A DNA stretch of 5,799 nucleotides from Bacteroidia bacterium (lineage in GTDB: Bacteria; Bacteroidota; Bacteroidia; Bacteroidales; Azobacteroidaceae). The stretch is taken from positions 1 to 5,799 of the forward strand of contig BNYG01000069.1 of NCBI GenBank assembly GCA_026000155.1. Reading direction: 5' to 3'. The notes under the pieces were generated by a model, which did no database searches, was not told where the DNA came from, and worked only from the letters and a program-made list of their open reading frames with translations. Shown piece after piece: positions 5,023 through 5,799 of this stretch; positions within the stretch are counted from its first letter, which is position 1; each line of letters starts with the position of its first letter. Both the position numbers and the translations under genes were made by a program.

Positions 5023-5799
5023 TTCATTCCTTCTATTAACAATTCTAATTCTTTTTCTATCCGGGCATCAGGGTCGCCTTTCATTGACAGATACAATGAC
5101 AATTTATCCACAATGTTGTCATTGAATTGGTTAGGCATAGTGGTTGGATATTTCCATATCTCAATTTGATAGTTACCCTCAATCTCATTATATTTATCCT
5201 CTGCTTGAAAATCCCGATCCCATATAGCCACACTTCCGTATTGTTCGGGATTAAGATGCGAATATTGCGACAGGGCATTTATGCCACTTATTCTAAAATT
5301 ATCTTCCGGCAATGAATCCGAAAAGACCACTTTCTTTATCGGCGAAGATAAATATTTTTGCGCCTTCTCCCAAAGTTCCCATTTAGGATAAGCGAAACGG
5401 ATAATTTTCGTACCTGTATCATCTTTGGATGTTTGGCATAATTTACAATCTTCCAAATTTATAACGGCGCGAGACAAAGCTAAATAATTATAGGGAACCA
5501 TTTCTTCCAATGCTTTGATAGTAAAGTTGTTTATTTTATCTGTCATAAGATAATACAATAACAAATATTGGGCAGCGGGAGTTAATTTAGTCGCCTTTTT
5601 ATCTTTCTTCCTTACGAATGTATTTACAATTAAAGAAGGCAAAAAGGCATATTTATCCGAAATAATAAAATAGACTCCTTGATGAATGAACCGTTCCCGT
5701 TCATAATAAGTCAATTTATTTAACTGGATTACCACATACCTACCAACAACTTTTTCTATCTGTTGTGTAATTCGTTTATATTTCAAAGGTGTGTATCCT
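5016..5799 (-). CDS. AbiEi-like winged-helix protein, probable antitoxin or regulator (5' end uncertain)
   Basis: The frame runs open to the window edge: upstream of a TTG at 5786 the codons read GYTP, so the real start may lie beyond 5799. From the TTG there are 256 residues, near full length for the family. The central part has a helical block LTPAAQYLLLYYLM (about 88-101) and then a helix-turn-helix-like stretch around residues 110-140 (FTIKALEEMVPYNYLALSRAV), typical of a MarR-like winged helix. The last third carries WKY and VDKLSLYLSM, phrases I associate with Bacteroidota proteins encoded just upstream of AbiEii-type nucleotidyltransferases. The role is therefore inferred to be the antitoxin/autorepressor of a type IV-like toxin-antitoxin pair. 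The expected partner is reduced to its first codons in the overlapping downstream frame, leaving this protein an orphan. No promoter is visible because the 5' region is outside the window. Confidence 0.7.
   Translation of the reverse strand, partial: GYTPLKYKRITQQIEKVVGRYVVIQLNKLTYYERERFIHQGVYFIISDKYAFLPSLIVNTFVRKKDKKATKLTPAAQYLLLYYLMTDKINNFTIKALEEMVPYNYLALSRAVINLEDCKLCQTSKDDTGTKIIRFAYPKWELWEKAQKYLSSPIKKVVFSDSLPEDNFRISGINALSQYSHLNPEQYGSVAIWDRDFQAEDKYNEIEGNYQIEIWKYPTTMPNQFNDNIVDKLSLYLSMKGDPDARIEKELELLIEGMKW

Noticed and set aside
1..5799. tRNA genes, CRISPR repeats, insertion-sequence ends or long direct repeats.
   Set aside because: Scanning by eye found no cloverleaf, no regularly spaced repeats and no transposase or integrase frame.

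Overview
The window looks like a chromosomal segment from a member of the Bacteroidota. Three things suggest this. The MnmE GTPase has the G1 sequence GETNAGKST and the phrase AIVSDIHGTTRD, which I associate with that phylum. The gene starts lack Shine-Dalgarno sequences and sit in A/T-rich leaders. One intergenic region carries an exact match to the Bacteroidota housekeeping promoter (TTTG, 19 bp, TAnnTTTG). There are no tRNA or rRNA genes, CRISPR arrays, insertion sequences or integrases.

Left part, plus strand (1-2056): the 3' three quarters of mnmE (tRNA wobble-uridine modification GTPase), followed 24 nt later by a RhuM-Fic/Doc two-domain gene with the Doc-type motif HSFSDGNKR. An inverted repeat at 2128-2160 separates this rightward pair from the leftward genes that fill the rest of the window.

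Middle, minus strand (2167-4006): a two-gene operon with its own promoter. The first gene is an intact homologue of T4 RNA ligase 2 with every nucleotidyltransferase motif present. It overlaps by 4 nt (ATGA) a complete calcineurin-like metallophosphoesterase. Ligase plus phosphoesterase reads as an RNA end-processing and sealing module. The 150-nt leader between promoter and ligase contains short open frames that may be the remains of another gene.

Right part, minus strand (4032-5799): an AbiEi-like winged-helix protein (5' end at or beyond the window edge) is followed, with a 7-nt overlap, by a 115-codon gene. That gene begins with the MVKGLEKF start I would expect of an AbiEii-type nucleotidyltransferase toxin, then continues as the C-terminal half of an unrelated metallophosphoesterase. 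I read this as a deletion fusion that removed most of the toxin and the N-terminal half of the phosphoesterase. Next comes an unrecognised protein with eight cysteines in two clusters.

Taken together, a core tRNA-modification gene is bordered by accessory genes: a Fic/Doc-type protein, an RNA-repair pair, a broken type IV-like toxin-antitoxin locus and an orphan Cys-rich protein. The most interesting items are the ligase-phosphoesterase operon and the fused toxin/phosphoesterase remnant.
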